DNA of 64,000 nt from Lotus japonicus (lineage: Eukaryota > Streptophyta > Magnoliopsida > Fabales > Fabaceae), in assembly GCF_012489685.1 (NCBI RefSeq), contig NC_080043.1, positions 46,515,127 to 46,579,126 on the forward strand, read 5' to 3'. Each line of letters starts with the position of its first letter. The stretch's first letter is position 1. A program made the translations under genes and the position numbers. Positions 12,001 through 24,541 of the stretch are shown in pieces. Below the pieces are notes generated by a model. That model was given only the letters and a program-made list of their open reading frames with translations, did not search any database and was not told the DNA's origin.

Positions 12001-13032
12001 TCGGACTTCAACGGAGCTAGATGCCCCAAATGGAGCTAGCTGCTTCACAAGAGCGTGCTGCTTCACAGGAGCGTGCTGCTTCATAAAAGCGAGGTGCTTT
12101 AGCGAAGCGAGGTGCTTGGCTTGTCCCATCCATCGAGATGGTGACATTTCATCCGGATCATCTTTTGAGCATGACATTGCACTGGCACGCCATGCACCTA
12201 ACCATACTTGTGGATGTTATTGTGTTTTGTTGTTGATAAACATCGTTATATATATCTTGATGATTTTATGTTGATAAACATGCTATGTATCAACCTTAGG
12301 GTAGGCAATACATGACTTATATGTATATATACAACATATATATATATACCCCCTTTATCACATGTTGTTTGTATTATCTATTTTATTCCGTGAGTTGACC
12401 CTAGCGCCTTGGCTTTGTGTGTATGTTTGTGTTTGGGCGGTCGGCCTGCTGCCAGGCGTCCGTCAGCCGGTTCGTGATGATTCGTTGTGCGGGAAAGACC
12501 TGGAGCGAAATGACTATTACTGAAGCTTTCGACGAGGACCCGGACTTCATGCCTGATCGAGGAAGGGTCGATGAAAGTAGTGTGGGATATGGGTGGTTAG
12601 AGTCTTTGAGTTGGTTGTTAGAGTCATAGCTCTGATTCGTCTTGTGTACTTTTGGGACAGGGTAGTCTCCGACACGTTACTTTCGTGTGGTTCTCCGTAG
12701 TTGGGAATCCCATGGAGTAGTCGGTTGTAGAGGTCTAGAGGCGGCCATCCGGGGCTAACTATTCCTTTCTGTCACTTGTTTAATATTTCGAACTAATTAT
12801 GCTTTCAGAAAACTTGTAAACCTTGCCGTCACTGGAGGATGCTCGTGACGATGCTTTTAGTTACAGCAGGATTGTAATAGTATTGTATATTAATCGCTGT
12901 TAATCGCGGTTGGGACGAGTCTTTAATTCGACAAGTCTTTTATTTAAACAAAACGAAAAAAAAATACCTGCTTTTCCGCTTTATATTATTTTTGAGTGAC
13001 TAAAGTGACGCCACCGAAATCGGGGTGTTACA
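9022..13032 (+). repeat. E2 3' LTR (4011 bp)
   Basis: Direct copy of 1870-5885, preceded by the purine tract at 9010-9018 (GGAGGGTAG). TATA at 9738, hairpin block at about 11550-11815, terminus GGGGTGTTACA at 13032. Private differences include a small deletion at ~11975 (GTTTGTTGC to GTTTTTGC). The right TSD GAGAG follows at 13033-13037. The mirror LTR at 56090-60105 shares about half of its variants with this copy and half with the 5' LTR. Confidence 0.92.
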
Positions 13033-14837
13033 GAGAGTGTCCAGAATAGGCTAATTTCGCTCTTAAAGCAACGTTTAAGTGAGATTTCAAATCCTTGGAA
13101 AAATAAGAAGTTCTCTTTATTTTTCCTTCTACCAGTGTTTCATTTCGGAACCCTGGACTGTACGCACGATAGTATTCACTTCTCGGAAGTCCGACGACGC
13201 TAATTTCTTCGCTTTAAAAACCATAAATTCAATCACTGAATGAAGACTTTTTCTATTCGGAGCTTTTAACGAAGTTTCCACCCGCGATGCCAGATTTGTT
13301 TCGATGTTTCCAATCTTTCTTCAGAACGAAGTTTTGTCGTCTGACCATCACAACAAAAAGTAGTTTTTCGAGACAGATTAACTTACACCGCTTTTGGATC
13401 ATTTTGGATCGTTTTTCCCTAATTATAGAGATTTGTTTGGAGTTCTGGAATTCTGTCGCCAGAATCTCGCTTAGAATTCACCGATGAACGTGCTGCAAAA
13501 ATCGCAATCGCGAAATATTCATTTTCCCGCGATTTCACTCTCTTATAAATAGTTAAAAAATCAAAATATCTTCCATTTTCTTCCTAAGAGGCCGCGAGTT
13601 GAGGAGAGAAAGGAGGAGAGGAGATTTTCGCCGAAACTTGACCGATCTTCGAGCTGTTTGTTCCTACTTCAAGGTATCGAGGTAACTAGCTTGATTCTTA
13701 CCTCTATCATTGTTTCTACTGCGTTTCTATATCTCTTTCTGTGCTCAAAGTTTCGAACTTTTCGTAAAACTATCCGTTTTTCTTGATTTTTCGCTAGGGA
13801 TATCTTCTGTACTTGCCCAACAACCTAGAACACTCGCCGTTATTCGCCGATTTTGATCGAGTTGTCAAGGATCTGAAAAACTGATTCAAAACCCTTTTGT
13901 GCACATATCGAAACTTTAATGTCGAAAAGTCGCAATCCGACTTCGTGCCTTTAGGATTAGTTGTTACAAATGTCGTTAGGAACATCGCTATCAAATTTGT
14001 TTTCCGAAGTTTTAACTTTGAGGTTTTGAGCTTTTATTTTGGACCAAAACGCCCGTGAATAGCTGTATTTCGACCCGATCGTCCGAAAATTTTTCCGACA
14101 GTTTCTTTACCCTAGTTTTACCCTAAAACTACCTTGTAATTAAATTAGATCGAAGAAAAAGAGTCGGAGCCTTTTTCCTCTTGTGGCCGAGAGCATGTTT
14201 GTGTGGGGGGGGGGAGTTTTTCGTTTGCGAAAACTTGTTCTTTCGTACTCGATTGTTGTATTCTGAAGCTTCGATGCTTTGTCTATCGAATAATGAGTTG
14301 TATTGTGATCGAGCTAATCGATTTTGTTTGGATTTCTGCTTTGTTTTCTCCGAGGTTCAGTTGAAGGAACTTTGGGTTAGGGCAACTTACCTATTAACTA
14401 AGACTGCATGATAGGCGTCGATAAATTCGACTTATGCTTTACTTTGATATTGATTATGATGATGAATTAATGTTATGATGTTTTCCATAACTTATGATAT
14501 TGAGATGTTATTGAATTGTGCGTTTTGACGCGACTTCGGAGTGGGGAATCATTGAACTAGTTATCTTTGATATTTCAGGTTTGAGAAACGACCCTAGGCA
14601 AGTCCAAACAGGGGGTTTGAGACTTAGCCATTTGTTTGTATACTTAGACTTTCCCCGGGATTTACATTTGGTGGGTTTTTGGAAAACTTAGAATGAATAG
14701 AATTTCGAAAACTAGAGACTTTAGAGAATTTAGTATTCGAGAACTAAACTCATAACTTGACTAATTCAATTCGAAACATTTTTATTAACGAATAAAACAT
14801 AGGAAAACTAAAGGGGAAAATAATTGCGAAAGACGGG
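13033..14837 (+). repeat. E1 3' LTR (type B), second part, truncated
   Basis: Continuation of the LTR begun at 1696, recognisable by similarity to the minus-strand type-B LTR at 33006-36314. It carries TCTTATAAATAG (TATA at 13544-13551) and a candidate donor TCGAG|GTAACT with GT at 13682. A ten-G run sits near 14202. It stops at ~14837, after ..GACGGGGAAAAG, where a minus-strand primer-site fragment of another element begins. The distal part, which in the 33006 copy holds the hairpin arrays and LTR ORF, is missing. Confidence 0.8.
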
Positions 14838-17295
14838 GAAAAGACTCGACAAGCTCTTATACCACAATGTAACATCCCGATTTCGTGGCGTCACTTTAGT
14901 AACCAAAAAGAAAATAAAGCGGAAAAACGTGAATATTTTTTTTCGATGATTTGTTTTAGATAAAAGACTTGTCGAAATAATGACTCTACAACGAAAGATA
15001 AACATAACTAATGTACAATATATTTACAGTCCCCCGCTGTAAGAAGCAAGCCACGTCACGAGTAACCTCCAGTGACGGGAAAGTAACAGAAAGTAGTGCC
15101 CGTGGGCGAATATGTACAAACCAAAGTAAAAGGTCAAGTGTTCGAAATACAGCCTCCAAAACGAAAGTGGGTCAGCCCAAAACGACTAAAACAAGACCAC
15201 CTAGTCTGACCAACTCTCTGTGATTTCCATAAAGAAAACCACATAAAAAGCTAAAGGTCGGGGACCTACCCTGCCCCAAAATGAGAACATGATTTCCATA
15301 AAGAAAACCACACAAAAAGCTAAAGGTCGGGAACCTACCCTGCCCCAAAATGAAAACATGATGACCAGAGCTGTAACGCTACTCCTACCCTAATCCTGCC
15401 CAGAGGAGCGCACCAGAGCACTCCCAACTTCATATTGGCACGATCGTCGCCTGAATCAGAATCTAGGGCGACTAGGTCTCTGTCTGCATCCATCTCCTCT
15501 CTCGCTACTGCCTGGGTCTCAAACCTAGGGACTCCCGTCACCGCATCCACTACACGGACGAACACGTCCTACTCCATCACGTGCGCCGAAGGCACAACAA
15601 GATAACCATGGGGAGAAGTCGATGTCCTCAAGCGAAGGGTGGCTACAGCGACACGCTCCTCGGCTGGTCTCGCGGGTTCGAAACTCGATCCAAAATCATC
15701 AGCAACAGCAACGGTAGGTGAACTAGAGTCCGATGAAGACCCTCCCACAGGCTCCTCCTCCGAGGGGTCCTCGTCGTCGGAAGACGACGGTGGTGGTGCT
15801 CCTACACCGGGTCCACAGTACACGCCGGGTGGCAGGTTAAAGCTGACAGTGTAACGCCTCAGTACTCCCTCCGTCAAATGTCCCAGACTGTCGACACGGT
15901 CCTCCATTATTCTCCCCGAATAGATCGCTCGGTGGCCGGCAGGGTCAACCACCCATGAGTCGGGGATCTCGTGATCAAGCATCATGAACCTAGTCCCCCT
16001 CGAAGGGTGGACCATCGTAAACCAATCCGCCATGGACATCTAACAATGGGCGTAGTCCGCCAAAACACAAACAAAAGGCGCGAGGGTCAACTCAATGAAT
16101 TACATAAATAATACACCCAGTAGATAAAGTTTAAGGGATAGCTACTAAGGCTTAGAGGTTTGTGATAGCATCATAAATTGTATATCATCCAATTGAATAT
16201 AAATGATAATTACTGACAATTAACATATATCAAGTAAGATTAACAAGTATCAATCACACTCGGTAACTAAGTCAGTATGAATGGTGAATGAATGATATGA
16301 CGAGGAACAAGATGCAATCCGGAAGGATGGGCACCGTCGAGTCAATCCTAGCACCGGCCATAGTGGGACCATTTCTGCTCGGGTGTCTCTTATACCAAAC
16401 AAAATGTAGTCAGATAAGAAGTATACCCGCAGGCCTGCCATTTCCGTCTGCTACAAAGAATCACCGCAGTGTTCTTATATGGAAATCCGGGTCTTATGAC
16501 CATTTTGGAATCCACCGAGGTCCGGCATCCCACCGTGTATAGACCTCAAAATGTGTGCATGAATGCAACGTGATTAACCAAACAACGTCTCCGACCTTAC
16601 TCGTCACGTCGTCACGTGTTGTAGCTAACTTATTGTCTCTAAAAAGAATACCCTAAGGTAAATGTCGATTCTGCGTCAAAAGACAATTAAATATAAAAAG
16701 AGTGCAATCACTCGTGATGACTTCTCGAGTCATCCGTCTCATCTAATTCCGATGGTCAAAACTGCTCAGCGAGCAAAGAGTACCAATGTACTTGGAAACT
16801 TATAGTTTCTCGGCTTATCTTTCAGATAGCCAAACAATAAACTGCTCATCGAGCGAGGAGTACCAATGTACTTAGAAACTTATTAGTTTCCCCGCTTATC
16901 CTTTAGATAGCCAAACAATAAACTGCTCATCGAGCGAAGAGTATCGACATACTCAGAAACTTATAGTTTCCCCAAACTTGGATTCGACGAAACTTCTCAT
17001 TTTCCTAATCTAATATTCAAGCTCTAATCTTTCATCTGAAATTATTATCATTATTTAAAAGGTTCAGATGTTATTTAGTGTACTATGAATTTTCTTTGTG
17101 AAATAATTTCCATTTATTCTTGTCTTAAACCTTATGAGTTCAAAAGATCCCATCATCTCAAGTGACTCCCAGAGAAGGTCTCGATCCATTAAAACAATAA
17201 CAAGGCCCGAACCCTTATTCATCCTGTCAAACTTTCCCAAAATCTCATAATGAGTGTGGCATAACTGCCTGTTATCCTCACTCTGACGTACAACA
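14838..17295 (-). repeat. Tekay LTR type B' with primer site, fragment (left arm)
   Basis: On the minus strand this is an LTR 3' part (17295 to 14868) ending CGGGATGTTACA, then TTG and a primer site TGGTATAAGAGC (14853-14864, one change from the Met site), then ~15 bases of internal sequence before an abrupt junction at 14837. The 5' part of the LTR is missing because a copia LTR begins at 17296. It holds a hairpin block (~16750-16985), the conserved LTR block at ~16490-16550, and the LTR ORF (15335-16039). A mirror copy lies at 51826-54284. Confidence 0.8.
15335..16039 (-). pseudogene. LTR-encoded ORF, type B' (left arm), one in-frame TAG
   Basis: Minus-strand frame of 156 codons starting MSMADWFTMVHPSRG, closed by a TAG at 15569-15571 and continuing in the same frame with DVFVRVVDAVTGV... 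into VALDSDSGDDRANM. It aligns over nearly its whole length with the uninterrupted ORF at 36976-37512. The N-terminal half is compact and Trp/His/Arg rich (WVVDPAGHRA.YSGR.MED); the C-terminal half is Ser, Pro and acidic and looks disordered. I recognise no known family. It lies within an LTR and not between LTRs. The right-arm copy at 53082-53786 has the same TAG. Confidence 0.6.
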
Positions 17296-17324
17296 TGTAA
17301 GATCAAGTTTTTGATCTAGTAGTA
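17296..17324 (+). mobile_element. Start of a copia LTR (29 bp)
   Basis: TGTAAGATCAAGTTTTTGAT followed by CTAGTAGTA is the beginning of the Ty1/copia LTR whose remainder is read on the minus strand at 38090-39041. It is cut after 29 bases by the Athila insertion; 17320-17324 (TAGTA) is the Athila target duplication. The mirror is 51797-51825. Confidence 0.7.
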
Positions 17325-18655
17325 TGTTGGTCAATTCGCAAGTGCACGAATACCTCCGGGTTTTAAATTATCGAAAAACAGGGATTGTGAGTGAGAATTA
17401 CTGATTTAAGCCTAGAGTTTGCAAGTTCTTAAGACAGTAAAATTTAGAAATTGATTTTGGTTGATTGTGACAAAAGATTTGCAAAAGAGCAATGTTGAAA
17501 ATGATGTAAATAACAATTGATGGAAAATTGCCTTGGGTGTTTGATCATCTAATCCATTTTAGTCCACCTATCCTATGCATGTGATATCTTGATTTATATC
17601 TTGTTGTTATAGCCTATGTACTTACTAGTTGATTCCTCATAAAAGTAATTCTCTCAAATTGAAAGATAAGCCCAATTCCTTGTGTACTTAAACATTCATA
17701 AGAGGTATGATAGCTTAATTATTCAGGCCAACAAAACCCTACCCTCACTCTATTCCTAGAAGCAAGTATAGAAGGATCTATTCCAATTCATGTCCCTAAA
17801 TCATAACAAATTTCCATTCTATTATAATCTAGCCTATAGCAAAGGTGCACCAAAGCTAAACATGCAATAAGGAATTGAAATACAAGATTGAATCAAGACT
17901 CATGCATAGAGATAGGATTTATAAACTAAAGTTTCATAGAATCTCTTAACCCAAAGCAAAAAGTAAACTAGCCACTCATGGCTAGTGAATTCATGAAGAA
18001 AATGTAAATAAAACCTGAGAAAAAGTACAAGTTGGAAGCCTCCCTTGGCCCCAAAGTTCTCCTCAGCTCTCAAACTTGACCAAAAATGAGTGAAATGACA
18101 AAATGTATCAAAGAAATTGGCCTAAGCCTTATTTATAGGCTGAAACTAACGAAACTGGGCGCTCAGGCGCCAATTCAGAGCGCCTGAGCGCCAATTGCAT
18201 GTTGTAAAACATGCTCTCTAACCCTATTGGCGCCTAGGCGCCCACTCCCAGCGCCTAGGTGCTCTAGCTCGCCTAAAAATGACTTTTTGGCTTCTGAAAC
18301 TCCTCTTTTCAATTCTCTTTATGTTCTTCATCAATTCCATGCTTCTTGGCCTTCCTTCTCCTTCAGTTTCTGCACTCCAAACCTAACCAACAAGACAAGG
18401 AAGATTCTAGAAGCTCCAAGAGCTCATTAGCACAAGAAGTCCCTCATAAAACACAACAAAACCATGCAAGTCCTAAACTTTACTTAAAATGCAAGAAAAC
18501 TACCTAAAAAACTACTAAATTACCAAAACGAAATAAAAACTAAAGAAAAGAATAAAAATGCATGAGAATGCATGAAACACTACATGAGACTCAACAAAAA
18601 GACTCAAAACAACCAAACAAATGACCCTAAAAACACTACTAAAATAGGGTCATCA
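17325..18655 (-). repeat. Athila 3' LTR (left arm, 1331 bp)
   Basis: On the minus strand it begins TGATGACCCTATTTTAG and ends GAATTGACCAACA, the same length as both right-arm Athila LTRs. It contains the GGCGCC palindrome cluster and TATA box described for 39433-39567. Confidence 0.88.
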
Positions 18656-19844
18656 CACCACTATACTCAACGACAGCTCGCCCTCGAGCGTAAAAAACAC
18701 TCGCTTGCCCTCAAGCGCAAGAAATGCTCCCACACAAGTGCTCACAACAAGGAATACTTCACAAAAACAGGGGGACAAAGTAATCACAGCTAGTTTCAAG
18801 AGAAAGACCCAACAACCTACTTCATGCCTCTTTTGAAGAGAGAAGAGTGTAGAGTCCATTCATGAGAAGCATTTAGAACTAAAAACCCTAGGATGAGATG
18901 TTCATTTAGTGCACTGAGCACACAAACAAGTTCATAGGTCCTGAATGTCATTCACTCAATAGCAACAAAGATCAAACATGCAAATATTCAAAGAGACTTC
19001 CATAAGGGTTGAAACATTGGCTAGGTAAAACATGATGGTGGTTGGTCCCTAAAGGAAAACTAGGCTTTCAAGCACATTGAGTGTGGTCCTCTTCTAATAA
19101 CCCCGGAGCTTACAACACTTTTCTTTGCACAAGTCTCTTGCACCCAACTTTTCAAACCCTTTTTTTCTTTTTTTTTTCAACTCCAGCTTTTTGTTAGGAG
19201 TTCTTTTTCTTTCTTTTTTTCCACTGTTCTTTCCTTTGGGGCAAGAGACTATTTCTCATTTTTTCCAGCTCCACACAACACAACAAGGACCATCACTCCC
19301 CCAATATTCCATCCAAACAACCATCCCAAACTTTTGGCTACAAAAAGATTCTCCAATTAAGCTCAAATGGGACAACTAAGGGCAATGTTCAACCACGAAC
19401 TCAGAATCTCAAGAAATGCTATAAGTCTCAAGAATAAAACAGAAATCACTAAGCATGCTATGAGTGAAATTAACGCAGAACCAAGAATTGCAAGTGAGTC
19501 AGGATCCTCTAGATAATTTTTATGGTGAAGGGTCAAAGATAGACCCTTAATGGACTCACACCGACTCCTTTCTCAAGAGACACTCGGAAGACCGAAGTCT
19601 CCTCCTCTCTTCCCCAACATGCAATCACTCATCCCCGAAACAACAAGTATTCACCAAAGCATTTTCAAAAACAGCACTAGTAGGGAAGCAAACCTATAGC
19701 TAAAAGCATGTGAGTATAGGGAAGTAAAGACCCAAAAATAAAACCAACTAAAACAATGCATGATCAAAAGAAAACAAAATCTATAAATTGAAAATATGCT
19801 AAAAATGCATGACCTAAACTAAGAGTAGAGTTACCTCAGCACAA

Positions 19845-21115
19845 TCACTCCATGGGGTCATGGTCACCCCTTCCATCGCCATAATCCGGATGAACTCCGG
19901 CATCATGCATCAAGCTCAAGTCTATCATCCCCTGCTCCAAGGTATTAAAATCCAAGGGCCCATTGTACCTGGGGTCTGATGTGCTACCTCCCCTCCAATG
20001 GAGGTCAAGATCCCTGTGTAGGCGATCTTGCCTCAAAAACATCCGCCCGAAAGCGGCCTCCATCCAAGTAGGAGAAGGGTCAGCACGTGGTGGAGTAACC
20101 ACCTCATTCACCACCTCAACATCCTCTGCTTCCTCCTCTTCTTCTTCTTCTTCTTCTTCTTCATCTTCCCCCGCTGGCTCCTCAGGATCCTCTTCCTCTT
20201 CATCCTCTTGAGGCATCCTTGCTGTCCATTCCTTATAAAGTTGAGTGATCCTCTCCTTACTGAGCAGAGGTGCCACAGGCAACCTCTTCTCAATAACATG
20301 GACTGGCCTCCTAGCTCTATCCCTCACCGCATGAATCAAAGAGCAAATCAAGTGAGGAAAGATGGGCCGATGCTTGTCTTTACTCCTGTTGTAGAGGGAA
20401 TAAATCCGACCAGCAATGATGGTGGCCACGTCCATAGGATGGCCTCTCATGATGCAATAGATAGCAACCAACGTAACCTCTCTAACTTCAGATTTGTTAG
20501 AGCTAGGGATGAGGGAATCCTGCAAAAACTCAGCCCAAACTCTAGCCAGCGGTGTCATATCCTTCCTCCTCACAAAAATAATCTCATCATCAACTGCTTC
20601 CCAGTCCCGCGCAGGCCTAACAATCACTGCCTTCATGTCTTCCAAGATCTCCGGTGACTTCTCCTTTAAGAGCTCATGATAAGTGTCCTTCTCGGGAAAA
20701 GCTCCTTCTCTTGGTCCTCCGTGAGGAGACCAAGATGCCTGCGAATGACTGCTGGATTGTAGTCAATCACATCTCCCCTGAACCAAGATGAATTCACCGG
20801 TGGCCTGGACCTGTCCTCTTGATTGTCACAGTAGGTGTTCGCGTAGAACTCCCTAACCATGACTTCACAAGCAAACGGAATGGGGTTGACCCAATTCTTC
20901 CACCTCCTAATCTCCATGGCTTCTTGCATGCCCAAGAGGTCTCTTCTTCCCTCCCGATACAAAACTCCCCGCTCCTTCACACACTCCTTGTGTGCTAGGT
21001 GAGTTCGGTAAAACTCCTCCTTAGTTGCTGATAGGAAGCAGGAGCGATCAAAACTCCGGGAGGTGGAGGAAGAAGCTGCAGCTCTTGTGTTGGTTCTTGC
21101 TCTTTTCACAGGCAT
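19845..21115 (-). pseudogene. Athila extra (env-position) ORF, left arm, one frameshift
   Basis: Minus-strand ORF starting MPVKRARTNTRAAASSS at 21115, in the place where Athila elements carry their third ORF. The N-terminal domain (RFLSATKEEFYRTHLAHKE..., VREFYANTYCDNQ, RSRPPVNSSWFRGDVIDY) resembles the plant-transposon protein family often found in Athila-like elements; the C-terminus has a Glu/Asp-rich tract and no membrane segment. One base is missing from a C run near 20693 (three C against four in the right arm), which breaks the frame after ~143 codons; the rest is open to 19845. The right arm is intact there but broken elsewhere. Function unknown. Confidence 0.65.
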
Positions 21116-22057
21116 CTGCAAAGTTGTTAGCCCAAACACAAGCCACAAACGTTAGAAATGTTAGTTCAAAAATAAAAAAGAAAAGAAAGAAGAAACTTTG
21201 TACAAAAACAAAAATAGAACAACCTAAGAGCACCCAACAAGTTTCTTAGTGATTTTGGCAAAGAAAGAAAGACTACCACAAGCACTTGCCAAAAATCGAC
21301 TAAGAGAACCCATTGAGGCATTCTATCAAAACACCTTGTAACCAAAAGCTAAACTAAACTAATCCACAAAATCCTAACTACCCAATCCTCACAAATCTGC
21401 AACCCCTTTCTAATTAAACACAAAATCAACCACCAATGAGTACATACAACCCAAACCCAACTTGCATTAACACAAATCACTCACCCAAACCCCCTTGTAA
21501 ACATGCATTGTGAATCCCATGAACAAAAATGAAGGAAAGTGAAAGTTGGAACTTACCTTGACTTGAGAGTGAGTGGGTGCAAATGAAAGGAACTTGAAAC
21601 AATGCAGAACTTAGAAGAAAATGGGAGAGCTAAAGTGTGTGCAAGTGAGAAATGAGAAGTGGAAATGGGGTTTGGAGAGAGTGGGGTGCGTTTTTTTATG
21701 AAGGAATGGGAGTAAAGAGTGGGAAAATGAAAAGGTTGGAGTTTTAAAACCCAAAATTTAAGCAAAAACACGTACAGGAGCGCTCGAGCGCTCGAGGGGA
21801 AGGCTCAAGCGCTCACACCAGTGCCAGAGGCAGTGCCTCTGCCACTAATTGGTGCCTAGGTGCTCCTGAATTGGCGCCTAGGCGCTCAACCCAGTTTTTT
21901 CACAAAATTTTTTTACTTTTTTTCCTTTTTTTTTTGGAAATAAACACCTAAAATACTACAAAATTAAAAAAAAAAGTAAATAATAAAATTAAAAGAATGG
22001 GTTGTCTCCCATTTAGCCCTAGGTTATAGTCCTAGGTGGACTCTCCTTCCGATGGTG

Positions 22058-22836
22058 TTAGGAAGGAAATTCCTTTCCATTGATTAACTTACCACAAGTG
22101 CAAGGAAGAAACCTTGCACAAAACCTCTGGAGTAAATCCTCCCATGAGGCTATGTCCTCTTGCTCATCAAACCAAGCTCTAGCCTCCCTTGTCAAAGAAT
22201 GAGGGACGAGTTTAATCTTCACTTCATCACTTGAAACGCCCTCAATCTTAGCAAGGGTGCTAGCTTGGGTAAACTTCACCATATGAGCATGTAAGTTCTC
22301 ATACTTGGACCCCCCATACTTGTTACCATTAACAAGCTTGATGAGAGCCGGATGGAACTCATCAATTTGGGCATTAACTTTGGGATCTCTTCCGGAACCT
22401 TCGACCTACTTCTAATCACATCACAGACAAAGTCATTGTCATGGTTAGTCTCAATCATAGGATTAAAAACAGAAAATCGTACCTTTTCCTTACCAACACG
22501 GAGAATGAGGTGACCCTTGTCAATGTCAATCTTAGCTCTACCAGTAGCTAAGAAAGGTCGACCAAGAATGAGAGGAATCTTCTCATCCTCCTCCATATCA
22601 AGCACAACAAAATCCACGGGGAACACATACTTGTCCACCCGCACCATTACATCCTCCACAATCCCATATGGAGTCTTAAGGGATCGATCCGCCAATTGCA
22701 AGGAGAGCATGGTTGGGGTAACCTCTCCTAGGTTAAGCCTCTCAAACATGGTGAGTGGCATCAAATTGATGCTTGCTCAAGATCACACAAGGCTTCCACA
22801 TCCGCCATGCCTTCAATTTCCACCGGAATAGTGAAA
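22058..22836 (-). pseudogene. Athila protease plus capsid-like segment, left arm
   Basis: Copy of 46318-47098. Two single-base losses break it: one before MPLTMF near 22778 (CTTGAGC for CTTGGAGC), which separates the catalytic CDLGAS motif from the rest, and one near 22382 (CCC for CCCC), which shifts the capsid-like part (22058-22282) out of frame. Between them PLILGRPFLATGRAKID marks the protease C-terminal half. Neither lesion is in the right arm. Confidence 0.8.
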
Positions 22837-22841
22837 CTTTC

Positions 22842-24541
22842 TGTAACAACCCGATTTCGGTGGCGTCACTTTAGTAACCAAAAGTAAACTTAATGCGGAA
22901 AAACGTGAAATATTTTTTTTTCGATAATAACTAAGACAAGACTGAATTAAATAAAACCCAAAGCGAAAGTAATAGAGCTAATATACAATATATAAACAGC
23001 CCCCGCTGTAAGTAACCTCGTCACGAGTAAACCTCCAGTGACGGAAAGAAAAGTGTAACGCCCGAAGGCAAAATGTACAAACCAAATCTAAAGGTAAGTG
23101 TCCGCAACACTATCCCTCAATACTGAGAATAAGCTGGCCCATCGGCCTGAAGCAAGACCTCCTAAGTCCAACCAACTCTCTGTGATTCTCGTAAAGAACC
23201 ACACAAAAAGCTATAGGTGGGAAACTACCCTGTCCCCAAAGAAAACAAATGATGTTCAGAGCTAAGACTCTACTCCTACACTAATCCCATCTCGAGGAGC
23301 TCACACCAGCACTAAAACCTACATGCTAGCATGATCGTCGCCCGAATCTGAATCCAGAACGACCTAGTCTATGTACACCATCCGTCCTCCTCTCGCTACC
23401 GCGATGCGCTCCTGTTCCAGCTTCTCCACTCTAGTCTCCCCCGAAGGGTGAACCGTCATGAACCAGCCCGCCAAAGACATCTGACAAAGGGCGTTTGTCC
23501 GCCAAAGCACACACAGAAGACGCGAGGGTCAACTCCAAAGAATTATGTAAATAATAGCACCAATAGATATAAATAAGATAATAGCCACTTAGGCTTATAA
23601 CTAGGGATAACATCCTAGGGTTGCATATTTCCACAAAGAATAGAACGACTGTAAATCACAGTTAACATACATCAAGTAGAACTAACAACTATCAAACACA
23701 CTCATTAACTATGTCAATATGCATGTCGCATGAAATGATATGCAGGTTAACCCAGTCAACCAATATGCAATCCGGAACGGATGGACATCATCGGATCAGC
23801 CCTTCACCAGCCACGGTGGTGCCATTTCGGCCCGTGATGCCTCTTACTCCAACAACAATGGTAGCCAGATCTGCTACTAAGAGTCGCCTAATAGCGCTCT
23901 TACGCGGAAATCCGGGTCTTATGACCATTTTGGAATCCACCGAGGTCCGGTATCACGCCGTGTATTAACCTCCAATCCACCGAGGTCCGGTATCACGCCG
24001 TGTATTAACCTCCTATGTATGCATGAGTGCAATGTGATTAGCCAAACAACGTCTCCGACCTCACTCGACACGTCGCCACGTGTTCTAGGTAAATTAATGT
24101 CTCTAAAAGCTTACCCTAAGGTAAAAGTCGATTCTGCGACAAAATACAATAATCATAAAATGAGTGCAACCACTCACGATAACTCTTCGAGTCATCAATG
24201 CTCTCACGAAGTCTCACGCTTCAGTGGAGTCTCACACATTCACAAAGTTTCACGCTTCAGTGAAGTTTTATGCTTTCACAAGGTCTCACGCCTCAGTGAA
24301 TTTACACACTTGCACGAAGTCTCACGCTTCAGTGAAGTTTCATGCTCTCACAAGGTCTCACGCCTCAGTGGAGTTCCATGCTTTCCACAAGGTCTCACGC
24401 CTCAGTGGAGTATCCGCATTCACAAGGTCTCACGCCTCAGTGAAGCTTCATGCTGTTCACGAGGTCTCACGCCTCAGTGAAGATCCATGCTTTCCACAAG
24501 GTCTCACGCCTCAGTGGAGTATCACGCATTCACAAGGTCTC
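22842..24541 (-). repeat. Nested Tekay LTR (A4 type), left arm, partial
   Basis: Minus-strand LTR ending in GGGTTGTTACA at 22842, flanked by CTTTC (22837-22841), matching the GGAAG duplication of the right arm with one change. It carries a decayed LTR ORF region, the conserved block with its tandem duplication (~23910-24010) and nine full 36-37 bp hairpin units (from ~24193). It ends at 24541 within a tenth unit, directly against TGTAAGGCCC. Confidence 0.85.

Larger units (their letters stand above)
1870..13032 (+). mobile_element. E2: complete non-autonomous Tekay element, TSD GAGAG
   Basis: Full-length element of 11,163 bp. Two LTRs of 4016 and 4011 bp begin TGTGAGACCC and end GGGGTGTTACA. 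The flanks 1865-1869 and 13033-13037 are both GAGAG, a perfect 5-bp target-site duplication. The internal region (5886-9021) is only ~3.1 kb: tRNA-Met primer site, damaged gag, ~1.3 kb without recognisable coding content, a short pol remnant and a polypurine tract. Protease, reverse transcriptase, RNase H and most of integrase are absent, so mobility must have depended on an autonomous relative such as E1. A hand tally gives about 30 substitutions between the LTRs (~0.7%), meaning a recent insertion. It sits inside the E1 3' LTR and has a mirror copy at 56090-64000. Confidence 0.93.
5129..24541 (+). repeat. Left arm of the giant inverted repeat
   Basis: About 19.4 kb whose reverse complement is 44611-64000. 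Pair sums drift from ~69129 at the outer end to 69152-69156 at the inner end through small indels. Outer limit unknown: the right arm reaches the window end first. Confidence 0.95.
17325..24541 (-). mobile_element. Athila-type element, left-arm copy, truncated
   Basis: Reverse-complement copy of the 3' half of the Athila at 39042-51796: 3' LTR (17325-18655), extra ORF (19845-21115), protease plus capsid-like segment (22058-22836) and part of the nested Tekay LTR (22842-24541). The 5' LTR and gag are not present, because the copy stops at 24541 where a different LTR starts, 141 bp before the N gap. It differs from the right arm by scattered substitutions and single-base deletions. Confidence 0.88.

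Noticed and set aside
14202..14212. Ten-G run as a G-quadruplex or regulatory signal
   Set aside because: A single homopolymer run; the mirror copy differs in length (eight C), as expected of slippage or base-calling.
20108..20299. Lys/Arg-rich and Ser-rich frames opposite or overlapping the Athila ORF (also near 48853-49186)
   Set aside because: They arise from the GAA/GAG acidic tract read in other frames and show no independent conservation.
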